Shown piece after piece: positions 41,890-51,664 of a DNA stretch of 64,000 bases. The translations under genes were made by a program, and so were the position numbers. Position 1 is the stretch's first letter, and each line of letters opens with the position of its first letter. The notes under the pieces are model-generated. The model saw only the letters and a list, made by a program, of their open reading frames with translations, had not been told where the DNA came from and did no database searches. This DNA comes from Arcobacter sp. LC1 (GTDB lineage Bacteria; Campylobacterota; Campylobacteria; Campylobacterales; Arcobacteraceae): contig JAACJU010000009.1 in assembly GCA_021378565.1 (NCBI GenBank), positions 1-64,000 of the forward strand, in the 5' to 3' direction.

Positions 41890-43794
41890 CTAAAGTGCTT
41901 TTACAATAAGTTTATTTAATCTTTTTACAAAAGAGCTAGGATCTTCTATCTCTTGCCCTTCACTTAGTCTTGCTTGTTCAAATAAAACCCAAGAAACATC
42001 TTCTATTAATTTTTCATCTTTCGAATTTTGAATTTTTTTGACTATTTCATGCTCTGGGTTAATCTCTAAAATTGGCGCAGATTTTGGAGCTTCTTGTCCC
42101 ATAGCTCTCATCATTTGAGCCATTTGAGCCATCTGTGCGTCACCTGAATCTTTAACTACACAAGATGGAGATGAAGCTAGTCTATTTGTAGTCTTAACAT
42201 CTTTTACATTTTCACCTAAAGCTTTTTTGATTTTTTCTATCAAATCTTTAAAATTTTCTTGTATTTTTTTATCTTCTTTTTCATCAACTTTAACTTTTGG
42301 AGGTTCACAAGCTGTTACATCTTTAAATTCCCATTCTTTATAAGCACCCAAGTTTGGAGCAATAATTTCATCTAGTTCTTTATCATCAAGAATCAAAACT
42401 TCGATTTTATTTTGTTTATAACTTTCAAGTAAAGGAGAATTTCTAAGTTTACTTTCATTGTCTCCTACAATATAATAAATGGCTTTTTGCTCAGTATCAG
42501 CAGAATTTTTATAAGCTTCTAAAGATGTCATTTTTTTATCTTTATTTGATTTAAATCTTAGTAATTCTAAAATCAGCTCTTTATTTGTGAAGTCTTGGTA
42601 AGCACCCTCTTTTAAAGGTTTGTTATATTGCTCTATAAATTTTGCATATTTTTCTTCATCTTTACTTAGTTTTTTTATTTCATTTAGGATTTTTTTAACT
42701 GAGCTTTGTTTGATATTTGCTAAGACTCTATTTTCTTGCAAAATTTCTCTACTGACATTTAAAGGAAGGTCCTCACTGTCAATTATCCCTTTTACAAATC
42801 TTAGATAAGTTGGTAATAGCTCTTTTTCATCATCACTAATAAAAACTCTTTTAACATAAAGTTTAACTCCAGCTTGATAATCAGCTCTATACATATCCAT
42901 CGGTGCATTTTGAGGAATATAGAAAAGTGTTGTATATTCACTAACTCCTTCAACTTTTGTATGAATAGTTAAAAGCGGATCATTTGAATCATGAGAAAGT
43001 GATTTATAAAATTCATCATAATCTTTTTTCTTCAAATTAGCCTTGCTTTGCATCCATAAAGCAGTGGCCGCATTTATTTGTTCTGCTTTTTTTTCTATAC
43101 TTTTTTTAGGTTCTTTTCCAGCTTTTTTGTCTTCTTCGCTTAGCTCCTCTGTAACTTCTTCAAAATATTTTAGATTGATTGGATAAGCTATATGATTTGA
43201 GTATTTTTTAACAATATTTTCAATTCTATGTTTAGATACAAATTCTTCAGCTTCTTCATCTTTTAGCTTGATATAAATCACAGTTCCCAAAGTTGCTTTT
43301 AAGCAAGTGCTTAGCTCATATTCTCCCGTTCCGTCACTTGACCATTTATAGGCTTGTTTGCTTCCTACTTTTCTTGTAATTACATCAACATGCTTAGCAA
43401 CCATAAAAACTGAGTAAAATCCTACTCCAAATTGTCCTATAAGGTTTGAATCTTTTTTTGCGTCACCTGTTAGTTTTTCTACAAAAGATTTAGTTCCAGA
43501 TTTTGCAATAGTTCCTATTGAAGATATTAATTCTTCTTCATTCATACCTATGCCGTTATCAACTATGCTTATAGATTTATCTTTTTCGTCAAACATTACA
43601 TCTATTTCTAGATTTAGCTTTTCTGTTTCTTTTTTGATTTTTTCATCTGTTAATCTTAAATAATTTAGTTTATCAAGCGCATCAGAGGCATTTGACACTA
43701 ATTCTCTTATAAAAATTTCTTTATTTGAATATAAAGAGTGTGTCATCAAATGCAATAATTGCCCAACTTCTGTCTGAAATTGATGTTTTGCCAT
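41890..43794 (-). CDS. htpG: Molecular chaperone HtpG (Hsp90)
   Basis: The 634-residue protein is full length for bacterial Hsp90. The N-terminal GHKL ATPase motifs are ELVSNASDALDKL near residue 31, VDNGIGMNEEEL near 76, and IGQFGVGFYSVFMV near 122. The middle domain has the catalytic arginine region (LNVSREILQ near 335), and the C-terminal domain ends with NKLIVKAL. It folds and stabilises client proteins with ATP. The start is preceded by AGGAG. A CIRCE-like repeat lies 72 bases upstream, suggesting HrcA control. Confidence 0.95.
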   Translation of the reverse strand: MAKHQFQTEVGQLLHLMTHSLYSNKEIFIRELVSNASDALDKLNYLRLTDEKIKKETEKLNLEIDVMFDEKDKSISIVDNGIGMNEEELISSIGTIAKSGTKSFVEKLTGDAKKDSNLIGQFGVGFYSVFMVAKHVDVITRKVGSKQAYKWSSDGTGEYELSTCLKATLGTVIYIKLKDEEAEEFVSKHRIENIVKKYSNHIAYPINLKYFEEVTEELSEEDKKAGKEPKKSIEKKAEQINAATALWMQSKANLKKKDYDEFYKSLSHDSNDPLLTIHTKVEGVSEYTTLFYIPQNAPMDMYRADYQAGVKLYVKRVFISDDEKELLPTYLRFVKGIIDSEDLPLNVSREILQENRVLANIKQSSVKKILNEIKKLSKDEEKYAKFIEQYNKPLKEGAYQDFTNKELILELLRFKSNKDKKMTSLEAYKNSADTEQKAIYYIVGDNESKLRNSPLLESYKQNKIEVLILDDKELDEIIAPNLGAYKEWEFKDVTACEPPKVKVDEKEDKKIQENFKDLIEKIKKALGENVKDVKTTNRLASSPSCVVKDSGDAQMAQMAQMMRAMGQEAPKSAPILEINPEHEIVKKIQNSKDEKLIEDVSWVLFEQARLSEGQEIEDPSSFVKRLNKLIVKAL

Positions 43795-43865
43795 ATTAAT
43801 CTCCTGTGATATTTTTATTATTTTATACTAAACTTTATAAAAGTTGGCTAAAGTTTTAAAATTTT

Positions 43866-43892
43866 TTAGCACTTTTGAAGATTAAGTGCTAA
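43866..43892 (-). promoter_or_regulatory. CIRCE-like HrcA operator
   Basis: TTAGCACTT, nine bases, AAGTGCTAA: perfect symmetry and spacing, with arms differing from the canonical CIRCE (TTAGCACTC-N9-GAGTGCTAA) only at the innermost base. It is between the divergent htpG and ciaB genes. Strand given is that of htpG, the more likely target. Confidence 0.7.
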
Positions 43893-43967
43893 TTTTTAAT
43901 TTATTTAAGTTTTTTATCACTAATTGGCTAAAATTTCTAAATGAATAAAAAAAGCTAAAGGAATATT

Positions 43968-45866
43968 ATGAATAAAGAAATATTTTTAGAAGATGCAAAA
44001 AAATTATACACTTACCTTGAAGAAGAAAAACACAAAATAAATGAATTGTTTGATTTTCTTGCAAAAGAGCAAAAAGAAAAATTAGGACTTATTGAGGATT
44101 TTAGAAACTTCCTTGAGCTTCCTAGTTTTGATGGGCTTGAACTTGCTTTAATAACCAGATTAGTAAACTTAAGAGCTGATACTTTGATGCAAGTTTTACA
44201 AAAAAATATACAAGATAAAAGTATTGAAAATGAAGCAAAAATCACAGAGCTTGAAGAAAAAGCTTATATTTTTGTAAGAAATTTTTGGCAAAAAAAGCAT
44301 AAAGAAACTATATACTATTTAGAAAAAAATAAACTTTTAACACCTTTTTATAGAGAGACAATGAAAGGCACTTATGAAGTTGGAATGAAATTTTCGTTTT
44401 GGCAAAGTGCTTGGACGAAGCAAATAATAAATACAACTAACCATCAATTAAGTGAAGATTTTAAGCATGATAACAAAAAAATCATGGCTTATATAAAATC
44501 AAAAGATTTAATGCAAAAAGATGAAAATGGAAATATTGCAGATAGAAGCTATCAAGCATTAATAAAAAATAAAGATGGAGAATATGAGGCAAAGCCTTAT
44601 GTTAAGGCTTTTAAGGGTGAAATTACTGCTATTATTGATGAGCTAGAAATTTTCGTAGATAGATTAATGGAGCTTGAAGATGAAATTTATGGGGCTAAGT
44701 GGGATTATATTTTATATCTTCAAAATTTAATCAAAGCTCTTGGAGAAGATACAAGCTCAAAACTTATAAAATCTTGGGCTGATGTTGATAGAGCTTGGAT
44801 GAAAATAAAAACTCCTTTTCAAATAGGTCACCCTTTGGAATATTATGAAGACCATTTCACAAAAGCAGTAGCACCTGAATGGGATTTACGCTTGCAAAAT
44901 CCTGATGAAGATAAAAATCAAAGACAAAAGTTTTTAAAAAGTGCATTTTGCACAATTTTTCATAGCTTAGAAATGAATGATAAATACGAAGAGCATAAAA
45001 AAATATTTGATTTTGCTTCTAAAACTTTAGAAAAAGTTTCACTTTTTATTGGTCGCCCTGCTTTGTTTTTTGGCTCAGAATTTAATGGATTATTTTCAGC
45101 TCAAGTAGTGCCAAATGATGAAAATGTTTCAAAAGAAGAAGGTAAAAAAATATTTGCCTTTGCTGATGAGATTTTACAAGCTACTAGAGCAAAGCCATTT
45201 TTAAAACTCTCCCTTGAGATTTTTGGACAAGATTTTTTAAGCAAGCAAAGAAAATTTGTATTTCAAGAAACAAAGAAATGGCATCAAATTTATGATATTA
45301 CAACAATAGGACACGAGTACGGACATATTCTTTGGTGTGCCGAGGATTCAAGTGTAGTCATGAATAAGCACGGAAATTATAAAAATATTGAAGAGTTTAA
45401 AGCAACAACAGGAGGCTTAGTTTCGTTTTTCATATCTTCAAAAGAGCAAGAATTAAAATATGAAGTTTTAAATGATTGTATTGCTAGGGCTGTGGGGCTA
45501 ATCTCTTGGATGGAAGTAAAAGAAGTTGAGCCTTATTATTGTGAGGGGCTTATCCACCTTACAGCCTTATTTGAAACTGAGATTTTAAGCTTTAGAGATA
45601 ATAAATTAAAAATTATTTTAAACGAAGAAAAATTTGAAAAAATAAAAGCATGGTATATAAAAACTTATTCAAATCTTGCCCTTTTATATCTTGACAAAAA
45701 AGATGCAAATGAGTTTTTAGATATCTATGCCACAAAAGAAGCAAAAAACTTTATGCCAAAAGATTATCAAACAAGAGCATTTGTTGAGTATTACTATGCA
45801 AGATACAAAAAAATTGGACAAGTCTTAGATAAAACTGATAAAAAAGAAAATTATCTAAAGGCTTAA
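43968..45866 (+). CDS. ciaB: Invasion protein CiaB
   Basis: The 632-residue protein matches what is known of CiaB from Campylobacter, a protein linked to host-cell invasion whose biochemical role is debated. It is helical and charged, with no Sec signal peptide. A striking HEYGH (H449-H453) is followed 22 residues after its second His by the acidic pair E475-E476 in EEFKATTGG; this resembles a gluzincin-type zinc peptidase signature. The gene begins with ATG after an AAAGGAA site, and mutS2 starts 2 bases after its stop. Family call is strong; peptidase activity is inference. Confidence 0.85.
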   Translation: MNKEIFLEDAKKLYTYLEEEKHKINELFDFLAKEQKEKLGLIEDFRNFLELPSFDGLELALITRLVNLRADTLMQVLQKNIQDKSIENEAKITELEEKAYIFVRNFWQKKHKETIYYLEKNKLLTPFYRETMKGTYEVGMKFSFWQSAWTKQIINTTNHQLSEDFKHDNKKIMAYIKSKDLMQKDENGNIADRSYQALIKNKDGEYEAKPYVKAFKGEITAIIDELEIFVDRLMELEDEIYGAKWDYILYLQNLIKALGEDTSSKLIKSWADVDRAWMKIKTPFQIGHPLEYYEDHFTKAVAPEWDLRLQNPDEDKNQRQKFLKSAFCTIFHSLEMNDKYEEHKKIFDFASKTLEKVSLFIGRPALFFGSEFNGLFSAQVVPNDENVSKEEGKKIFAFADEILQATRAKPFLKLSLEIFGQDFLSKQRKFVFQETKKWHQIYDITTIGHEYGHILWCAEDSSVVMNKHGNYKNIEEFKATTGGLVSFFISSKEQELKYEVLNDCIARAVGLISWMEVKEVEPYYCEGLIHLTALFETEILSFRDNKLKIILNEEKFEKIKAWYIKTYSNLALLYLDKKDANEFLDIYATKEAKNFMPKDYQTRAFVEYYYARYKKIGQVLDKTDKKENYLKA

Positions 45867-45867
45867 G

Positions 45868-48063
45868 ATGCAAGAACTGATAAAAAAACTTGATTTAAAT
45901 GCTTATTTAGAAAGCTTCACAAATCTTTTTGCTAGGCAAAAAGATTTGATTTTAGCAGGAGATATAAATATACATTATGAGCTTATAAAAAATCTTGCTA
46001 AGGTTGATTTTAACCCTCCTTTGAAGGTTGCTAATCTTGATAGGTCTTTAATTCACTTACAAAAAATGGGAATTTTGAGCCTAGAAGAAAACTACGAATT
46101 TATAAAAATAATAAAATATTTTAAGTATTTAAAAAAGCTAAATTTTGAAGATAAGTTGAAAAACTTTGTAGAAAAAATAATAATTCCAAAAGAGATAGAA
46201 GAATTTTTGGCTTATTTTGACAAAAAAGGCGAACTAAATTCTGGTGTAAATGAAGATTATGATAAATATATTATAGCCATAAAATCAAGCAAAGAAAAGA
46301 TAAGACAAGACTTAAGCAATACTTTGACTAATGGTAAACTAAAATTATATTTAGTCGATAGCCAAATTCATCTAGTAAATGATGAGCAATGCTTACTTCT
46401 AAGAGCTGGATTTTCAGCTGTCTTAAAAGGCTCAATTATCCAAAGATCAAGTGCTGGATTTTTTTATGTTTTACCAAAAAATACAAGCCATGAAAAAGAA
46501 AAATTATCTTCGCTTAAACTAAAAATACAAGATAAGATTTTTGAAATTTCTAAAAATATAAGCTTATGTTTTAGTAGAAATTTAATGTTTTTAAAATTTA
46601 TAAATAAAGAATTTGACAAGTTTGACCATTATCAAGCTAGAGTATTTTTTGCAAAGATTGAAGACAAAAATTTTATTCTTGCAAAAAAAACATCAAATGC
46701 TAAACTTATAGATTTCTTTCACCCTGCTTTAAGTAAGCCAAAACCCATAAGTATTGATTTTTCAAAAAGTATTATTTTAATCACTGGGGTAAATGCTGGT
46801 GGTAAAACTATGATGTTAAAATCTATTTTAAGTGCTTGTTTTTTATCAAAATATCTTATTCCGTACAGAGCAAACCCACAAAGTATTATTCCGCAATTTA
46901 AAGAGATTGTAAGTATCTTAGATGACCCACAAAGTGTAAAAAATGACATTTCTACTTTTGCTGGAAGAATGCTTGAATTTTCCAAATTATTTACAAAAAG
47001 AAATGTTTTAGTTGGAGTTGATGAGCTTGAACTTGGAACTGATAGTGATGAAGCTGCTAGTTTATTTAAAGTTATTTTAGAAGAACTTATACAAAAAGAT
47101 ATAAAAATAATCCTAACAACGCACCATAAAAGACTAGCTGCACTTATGGCTAGTAATGAAAAAGTTGAATTAATCGCAGCTTTATATGATGAAGTTTTGC
47201 AAAGACCTAGATATGAATTTTTGCAAGGAACAATAGGTCGCTCTTATGCTTTTGAGACAGCTTTGAGATATAATATTCCTTTTAAAATCATAGAAAATGC
47301 TAGAAAAGTTTATGGAGAAGATAAAGATAAACTCAACGATTTGATACAAAGAAGCTCACAATTAGAACTTGAATTTAGGCAAAAAATCCAAATTTTAGAC
47401 AAAAAGATAGAAGACAATGACAAAAAAGAACAGACTTTAAAAAATGAAAGAGAAAAGCTTGATGATTTTATAAATGCTAAAAGAGATGAATTGCACAAAG
47501 ATTATACAGATGCAAGAGATGAAGCAAAACTTGCAACAAAAGCAAAACTTGCAAAAGAAGGACATCAACATTTAAATATTTCTCATGCTAAGGTAAAAAA
47601 AATCAAAGTAGAAAAAGTAAGCAAGCTTGAAGATTTCAAAATAGGAGATAGGGTAAAATATCAAAACTTAAAAGGACAGATTGTTTCAATAAAGGCAAAA
47701 TATGCTTTTATTGAAAATGATTTGGGAATTAAGCTTAAAATTTCACTTGAAGAGCTTAAAAGAAGTGCAAAAATACCAAGCAAAAAAGCTAAAATAAGTA
47801 TAAATATTCAAAAAAGCCAAGATGGGGATATTAAGCTAGATTTACACGGCCAAAGGGTTGAAGAAGCCTTAGAAAACCTAGATAAATTTATTTCAGATGC
47901 CTTGCTTGCAAATTTTGATGAAGTTTTAGTGTATCACGGGATTGGTACAGGTAAACTTGCCTTTAGTGTAAAAAAATTTCTACAAACTCATCCAAGCGTA
48001 AAATCTTTTAGTGACGCTCATCCAAGTAGTGGAGGTTTTGGGGCAAAAGTCGTAAAGCTATAA
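45868..48063 (+). CDS. mutS2: MutS2-family ATPase with Smr domain
   Basis: The 731-residue protein has a MutS-type ATPase core with Walker A GVNAGGKTMMLKSI near residue 307, an STFAGRMLEFSKL segment near 365, Walker B VGVDELELGTDSDEAA near 385, and TTHHKRLAALMA. A long coiled-coil (about 490-570) follows, then a KOW-like segment and a C-terminal Smr nuclease domain starting at IKLDLHGQRVEEAL (LDLHGQRV near 652) with HGIGTGKL. In Campylobacterota MutS2 limits homologous recombination or handles damaged DNA or collided ribosomes. It follows ciaB by 1 base. Confidence 0.92.
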   Translation: MQELIKKLDLNAYLESFTNLFARQKDLILAGDINIHYELIKNLAKVDFNPPLKVANLDRSLIHLQKMGILSLEENYEFIKIIKYFKYLKKLNFEDKLKNFVEKIIIPKEIEEFLAYFDKKGELNSGVNEDYDKYIIAIKSSKEKIRQDLSNTLTNGKLKLYLVDSQIHLVNDEQCLLLRAGFSAVLKGSIIQRSSAGFFYVLPKNTSHEKEKLSSLKLKIQDKIFEISKNISLCFSRNLMFLKFINKEFDKFDHYQARVFFAKIEDKNFILAKKTSNAKLIDFFHPALSKPKPISIDFSKSIILITGVNAGGKTMMLKSILSACFLSKYLIPYRANPQSIIPQFKEIVSILDDPQSVKNDISTFAGRMLEFSKLFTKRNVLVGVDELELGTDSDEAASLFKVILEELIQKDIKIILTTHHKRLAALMASNEKVELIAALYDEVLQRPRYEFLQGTIGRSYAFETALRYNIPFKIIENARKVYGEDKDKLNDLIQRSSQLELEFRQKIQILDKKIEDNDKKEQTLKNEREKLDDFINAKRDELHKDYTDARDEAKLATKAKLAKEGHQHLNISHAKVKKIKVEKVSKLEDFKIGDRVKYQNLKGQIVSIKAKYAFIENDLGIKLKISLEELKRSAKIPSKKAKISINIQKSQDGDIKLDLHGQRVEEALENLDKFISDALLANFDEVLVYHGIGTGKLAFSVKKFLQTHPSVKSFSDAHPSSGGFGAKVVKL

Positions 48064-48107
48064 ACTAAAATATTTTGTGATTTAATATTGTTTTTACAAA
48101 TTTTAGG

Positions 48108-48113
48108 TATAAT
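48108..48113 (+). promoter_or_regulatory. Candidate -10 box of rpoD promoter
   Basis: TATAAT in the context GGTATAATGTA, 34 bases before the rpoD start and 44 bases after mutS2 ends. It fits a sigma-70 promoter for rpoD. Confidence 0.5.
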
Positions 48114-48147
48114 GTATATCTTTTAAAAAGCATAATTAAGGTTTAAA

Positions 48148-49995
48148 ATGGCTACAAACGACTTAAATAAACTAATGGACACGATATTCAAAGAAAATGC
48201 GCACTCAGTTTTAACCTATGAAAAACTTATAAAAATTTTTCCAAAAGTACCTTCACAAGGAAATATAAAAAAAATTCAATCCTTAGCAAAACAAGCAAAA
48301 GTGGAGCTTATGAGTTCGCAAGAACAAGCTAAAAGAATGAATGCTTTTGAAGCTAAGAAAAAAGAAGAAAATAGAAATAAATTAAGAAAAGATGATGAAG
48401 TTTATGACTTATTAAAAAATAAAGAATTACTCGAATGGAGCAGAAGCGATTCACCTGTTCGAATGTATTTAAGAGAAATGGGACAAATTCCTCTTTTAAC
48501 TAAAGAAGAAGAAATAGAGATTTCTAAAAAGATTGAAACTGGTGAAGATGTAATTTTAGATGCTATTTGCTCTGTGCCTTATTTGATAGATTTTATTTTA
48601 GAATATAAAGAACCTTTGGTAAATAGAGAAAGAAAAGTTAAAGAACTTTTTAAAAATTTTGATGATGGAGATGGAGAAGAAAGTACAAATACAAATGAAG
48701 AAGAACCTGTTAATCAAGAATTAGCTGATGGCAAAAAACAAAAAAAACTTGACAAAAGATCTGAAAAAATAATTGAAGCTTTTAAGATACTTGAAAAAGC
48801 AAAAAAAGATTGGACTAAGTTTATTGGCAAAGATACTTTAGCTAAAAATTCTGATGATGCAACAATTTTGCAACATACTCTAAGTGTAGCTTATAAGAAA
48901 AAAATCCTTAAAGAAGCTTTGATTGATTTAGGGCCTACTTCAAAATTAATAACTGAGATTGTAAGAGCTATGGAGACAGCACTAAATTCAGACAAAGGTT
49001 TTGACGGAGAATTAAAAAGGCTTGAATATAAACTTCCTTTATTTAATGAAACATTAGTAAAAAATCACCAAAAACTTTTGACAAATATTATAAATTTATC
49101 GAAAGTTGAAATTACAATGAGTGTGCCTGAGGCAACTATGGTTTCAACTTATATGGAAATAAAAAAACTATTTCAAACAAGAGAAGCAAGTCAAGATGGA
49201 TTTGACTTAGAACCTGAAGAACTTAAAAATATTTTAGAACAAATTGTAAGAGGAAAAAATATAGCAGATGAAGCAAAAAAACGAATGGCAAAATCAAACC
49301 TTCGTTTAGTTGTGTCAATTGCAAAAAGATATACAAATAGAGGCTTGCCATTTTTGGATTTAATCCAAGAAGGAAATATTGGGCTTATGAAAGCTGTTGA
49401 TAAATTTGAATATAAAAAAGGTTACAAATTTTCAACTTACGCAACCTGGTGGATAAGACAAGCAATTTCAAGAGCGATTGCAGACCAAGCTAGAACTATT
49501 AGAATACCTATTCATATGATTGAAACAATAAATAGAATAAATAAAATAGTTAGAAAAGGTATCCAAGAAAATGGAAAAGAGCCTGATGTTGACACAATTG
49601 CTAAAGAAGTTGGATTAGCAGTTGATAAGGTAAAACAAGTTATAAAAATTACAAAAGAGCCTGTGTCACTTGAAGCACCAATAGGTAGCGATGATGATGG
49701 AAAATTTGGGGATTTTGTGCCTGATGAAAAAGCTTCAACTCCAATTGAAAATATAATGAAAGAAGATTTACAAGGTCAGATTGACCAAATTTTATCACAA
49801 TTAAATGAGCGTGAACAAGCAGTTGTTAGGATGCGTTTTGGGCTTATGCTTGATGAAAGTGATAGAACACTAGAAGAAATCGGAAAAGAACTTTCAGTTA
49901 CAAGAGAACGAGTTAGACAAATAGAATCAAGTGCTATTAAAAAACTCAAACACCCCAATTTTGGTAAGAACCTTAAAAACTATATAGAAAGCTAA
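48148..49995 (+). CDS. rpoD: RNA polymerase primary sigma factor (sigma-70)
   Basis: The 615-residue protein shows sigma-70 region 1.2 ([22 protein letters not shown] near 108), a non-conserved region rich in Glu/Lys (about 175-330), region 2 ([31 protein letters not shown], including [15 protein letters not shown]) with the -10 reading [15 protein letters not shown] near 430, region 3, and region 4 with the -35 [24 protein letters not shown] near 572-592. It directs housekeeping transcription. Length and order are normal. The next gene begins 3 bases after its stop. Confidence 0.97.
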   Translation: MATNDLNKLMDTIFKENAHSVLTYEKLIKIFPKVPSQGNIKKIQSLAKQAKVELMSSQEQAKRMNAFEAKKKEENRNKLRKDDEVYDLLKNKELLEWSRSDSPVRMYLREMGQIPLLTKEEEIEISKKIETGEDVILDAICSVPYLIDFILEYKEPLVNRERKVKELFKNFDDGDGEESTNTNEEEPVNQELADGKKQKKLDKRSEKIIEAFKILEKAKKDWTKFIGKDTLAKNSDDATILQHTLSVAYKKKILKEALIDLGPTSKLITEIVRAMETALNSDKGFDGELKRLEYKLPLFNETLVKNHQKLLTNIINLSKVEITMSVPEATMVSTYMEIKKLFQTREASQDGFDLEPEELKNILEQIVRGKNIADEAKKRMAKSNLRLVVSIAKRYTNRGLPFLDLIQEGNIGLMKAVDKFEYKKGYKFSTYATWWIRQAISRAIADQARTIRIPIHMIETINRINKIVRKGIQENGKEPDVDTIAKEVGLAVDKVKQVIKITKEPVSLEAPIGSDDDGKFGDFVPDEKASTPIENIMKEDLQGQIDQILSQLNEREQAVVRMRFGLMLDESDRTLEEIGKELSVTRERVRQIESSAIKKLKHPNFGKNLKNYIES

Positions 49996-49998
49996 AAT

Positions 49999-50691
49999 AT
50001 GCTTTCTTGTGAAAGTTTTATTGAGCAAGATTTAAATCCAATTTTTTGCTTTAACAAAAATGCAAAATTAGTTTTTTCCAATCAAGAAGCTCAATTTATT
50101 TTAACTACTATTCAAGCAAAGCAAATTTTTGACTTAGCCCTTCTACACGCCCCTATGAACTTTGGTTTTCATACCAAATATCTTGAACTTGAACTTGAAA
50201 ATTCTAAGTATTACGCACTTAGCGTAGCTTATACAGATGTGGATTTTATTAGTATCAAGCTATATAAAAGTGTAGATTTTAAGCAAAATATTTCTTTTGA
50301 TAAAGATGGTGAGCTTGTTAATATTTTTACTATTTTAGACCTTTGCCTGAGCCTTGCAAAAATTAAAAAAAATATTTCTTATCCACTTTTTCTTGATCCA
50401 TCTTTGCCTATGTTTAAACTAAAAGTAGAAAAATTTATAAATCTTTTGAAGGCTTGTTATGAAGTTTTTTTAAATCCAAAATATATAAAAACAAGCCTTG
50501 GAATAAAAACAGGTGAGTACATAAAAATCAAAGAAAAAAAATATTCCTTAATCTCTCTACTTTTAGAAAGTGATGGCAAAATTTTAGAAAATGACTTAAG
50601 CACAAAAACTAGTAAAACTTGGCAACTTGAGATTTTTGAAAAAAATAATTTAACAAAGATTTCAATAATCCTTCCATTGATTTTAGACTAA
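49999..50691 (+). CDS. Hypothetical protein downstream of rpoD
   Basis: The 230-residue product has no signal peptide or membrane helix. The N-terminal 80 residues (DLNPIFCFNKNAKLVFSNQEAQFIL) look loosely like the start of a PAS domain, and the remainder resembles a degenerate histidine-kinase-like layout, with a LSLAKIKKNISYPLF helix and a LLLESDGKILEN strand. No catalytic motif is visible. It begins 3 bases after rpoD ends, so it is probably co-transcribed, and is convergent with the membrane-protein gene at 50709. Function is not known to me. Confidence 0.55.
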   Translation: MLSCESFIEQDLNPIFCFNKNAKLVFSNQEAQFILTTIQAKQIFDLALLHAPMNFGFHTKYLELELENSKYYALSVAYTDVDFISIKLYKSVDFKQNISFDKDGELVNIFTILDLCLSLAKIKKNISYPLFLDPSLPMFKLKVEKFINLLKACYEVFLNPKYIKTSLGIKTGEYIKIKEKKYSLISLLLESDGKILENDLSTKTSKTWQLEIFEKNNLTKISIILPLILD

Positions 50692-50708
50692 AACTTTAAA
50701 AATATTTT

Positions 50709-51287
50709 CTAGGATTTTTTTGCTTTTTTTGCTCTGAAATGATTAAAAATAATATGAATAATATTTGCCAAAATAATGCCAAGAGGCACTAAAACTAATC
50801 CTAGTAAATATCCAAAAGTTATAAAAATATGATGATTAACTAGACTAAAAAATCCAAGTATCAAAAATATATAAGCAAAAATTCTATAAAATGAGACAAA
50901 AGCAAAAGAGCTTGTAAAAAGATTTTTAAATAGTTTTGCTTTTGCTTTTAGTTTTTCTTCTTTAAAAATTTGCTTAAAATCTTTATTTTCTTCCTTTTCA
51001 TCTTCGCTTAGTTTCTCTTGATTTTTTTCATCTTCAAAAAGTCCATGGATATCATCAATTTTTGATAATTCGTCTTCATCATTTTTAAGACTTTTCGCAT
51101 TGTCTAATTTTGAAATTTTTTTTAAAATACTATTTCTATACCCAAAAAATGAAGCAAGGCAAACAAGCAACGAACTTAAAAATGCGATTTGTGTATTTAG
51201 TAAATAATAAGCATCATAAAATATCAAAGAAAAAACAACCAAAACTAAATCTATAATAATTAAAATAATTATAAAAGCTTTAATCAT
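50709..51287 (-). CDS. Integral membrane protein of unknown function
   Basis: The 192-residue protein has two N-terminal helices (about 3-25 and 31-48), a central charged cytoplasmic stretch (about 60-115) rich in Glu and Lys, and two C-terminal helices (about 125-150 and 155-182). C. jejuni has an integral membrane protein in the same place next to hemL. It overlaps the AtpZ-like gene by 8 bases, so the two are translated together. No catalytic motif is visible. Confidence 0.6.
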   Translation of the reverse strand: MIKAFIIILIIIDLVLVVFSLIFYDAYYLLNTQIAFLSSLLVCLASFFGYRNSILKKISKLDNAKSLKNDEDELSKIDDIHGLFEDEKNQEKLSEDEKEENKDFKQIFKEEKLKAKAKLFKNLFTSSFAFVSFYRIFAYIFLILGFFSLVNHHIFITFGYLLGLVLVPLGIILANIIHIIFNHFRAKKAKKS

Positions 51288-51663
51288 CTTTTTTCATATC
51301 CCCATATTTTGCTCTATAAGCATAACGAGGATCATTTTCAAGCCCTTCAAATTCTTTTTGCGCTCTTTTGTAAGCTTTGTAAATATTTAAAATTGCGGCC
51401 GCAATTCCAAGTGCAAGTCCTAAACCTATAAACCAAGAAAAACCTGTAAGTTTTTTAAGTCCAAATCCAAGTCCAAATCCCAAAAGTACAGCTACAACCA
51501 TTGAAATTCCTAAAGAAAGATTATCCAAGGCTTCAAGCTTATTTCTATGTTTTGGTATTGACTCTTTTTTTGTATTTTTATTTTTGTTTATTTCTTTTAC
51601 ACTTTTTTCTGACTCTTTTTCTGACTCTTTTTCAAGATTTTTTTTTGGATTTTCTTGCTCCAT
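51280..51663 (-). CDS. AtpZ/AtpI-like membrane protein
   Basis: The 127-residue protein has a Lys/Glu-rich N-terminus (KNLEKESEKESEKSVKE) and two helices (about 50-70 with GISMVVAVLLGFGLGFGL, and 77-97 with FIGLGLALGIAAAILNIY). The Gly-rich first helix and LTGFSWFIGLGLALG second helix are typical of the AtpZ/AtpI family. Some members act in F1Fo-ATPase assembly or magnesium uptake. The gene sits between hemL, one base upstream, and an overlapping membrane-protein gene downstream; no atp genes are nearby. Confidence 0.7.
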   Translation of the reverse strand: MEQENPKKNLEKESEKESEKSVKEINKNKNTKKESIPKHRNKLEALDNLSLGISMVVAVLLGFGLGFGLKKLTGFSWFIGLGLALGIAAAILNIYKAYKRAQKEFEGLENDPRYAYRAKYGDMKKDD

Positions 51664-51664
51664 T

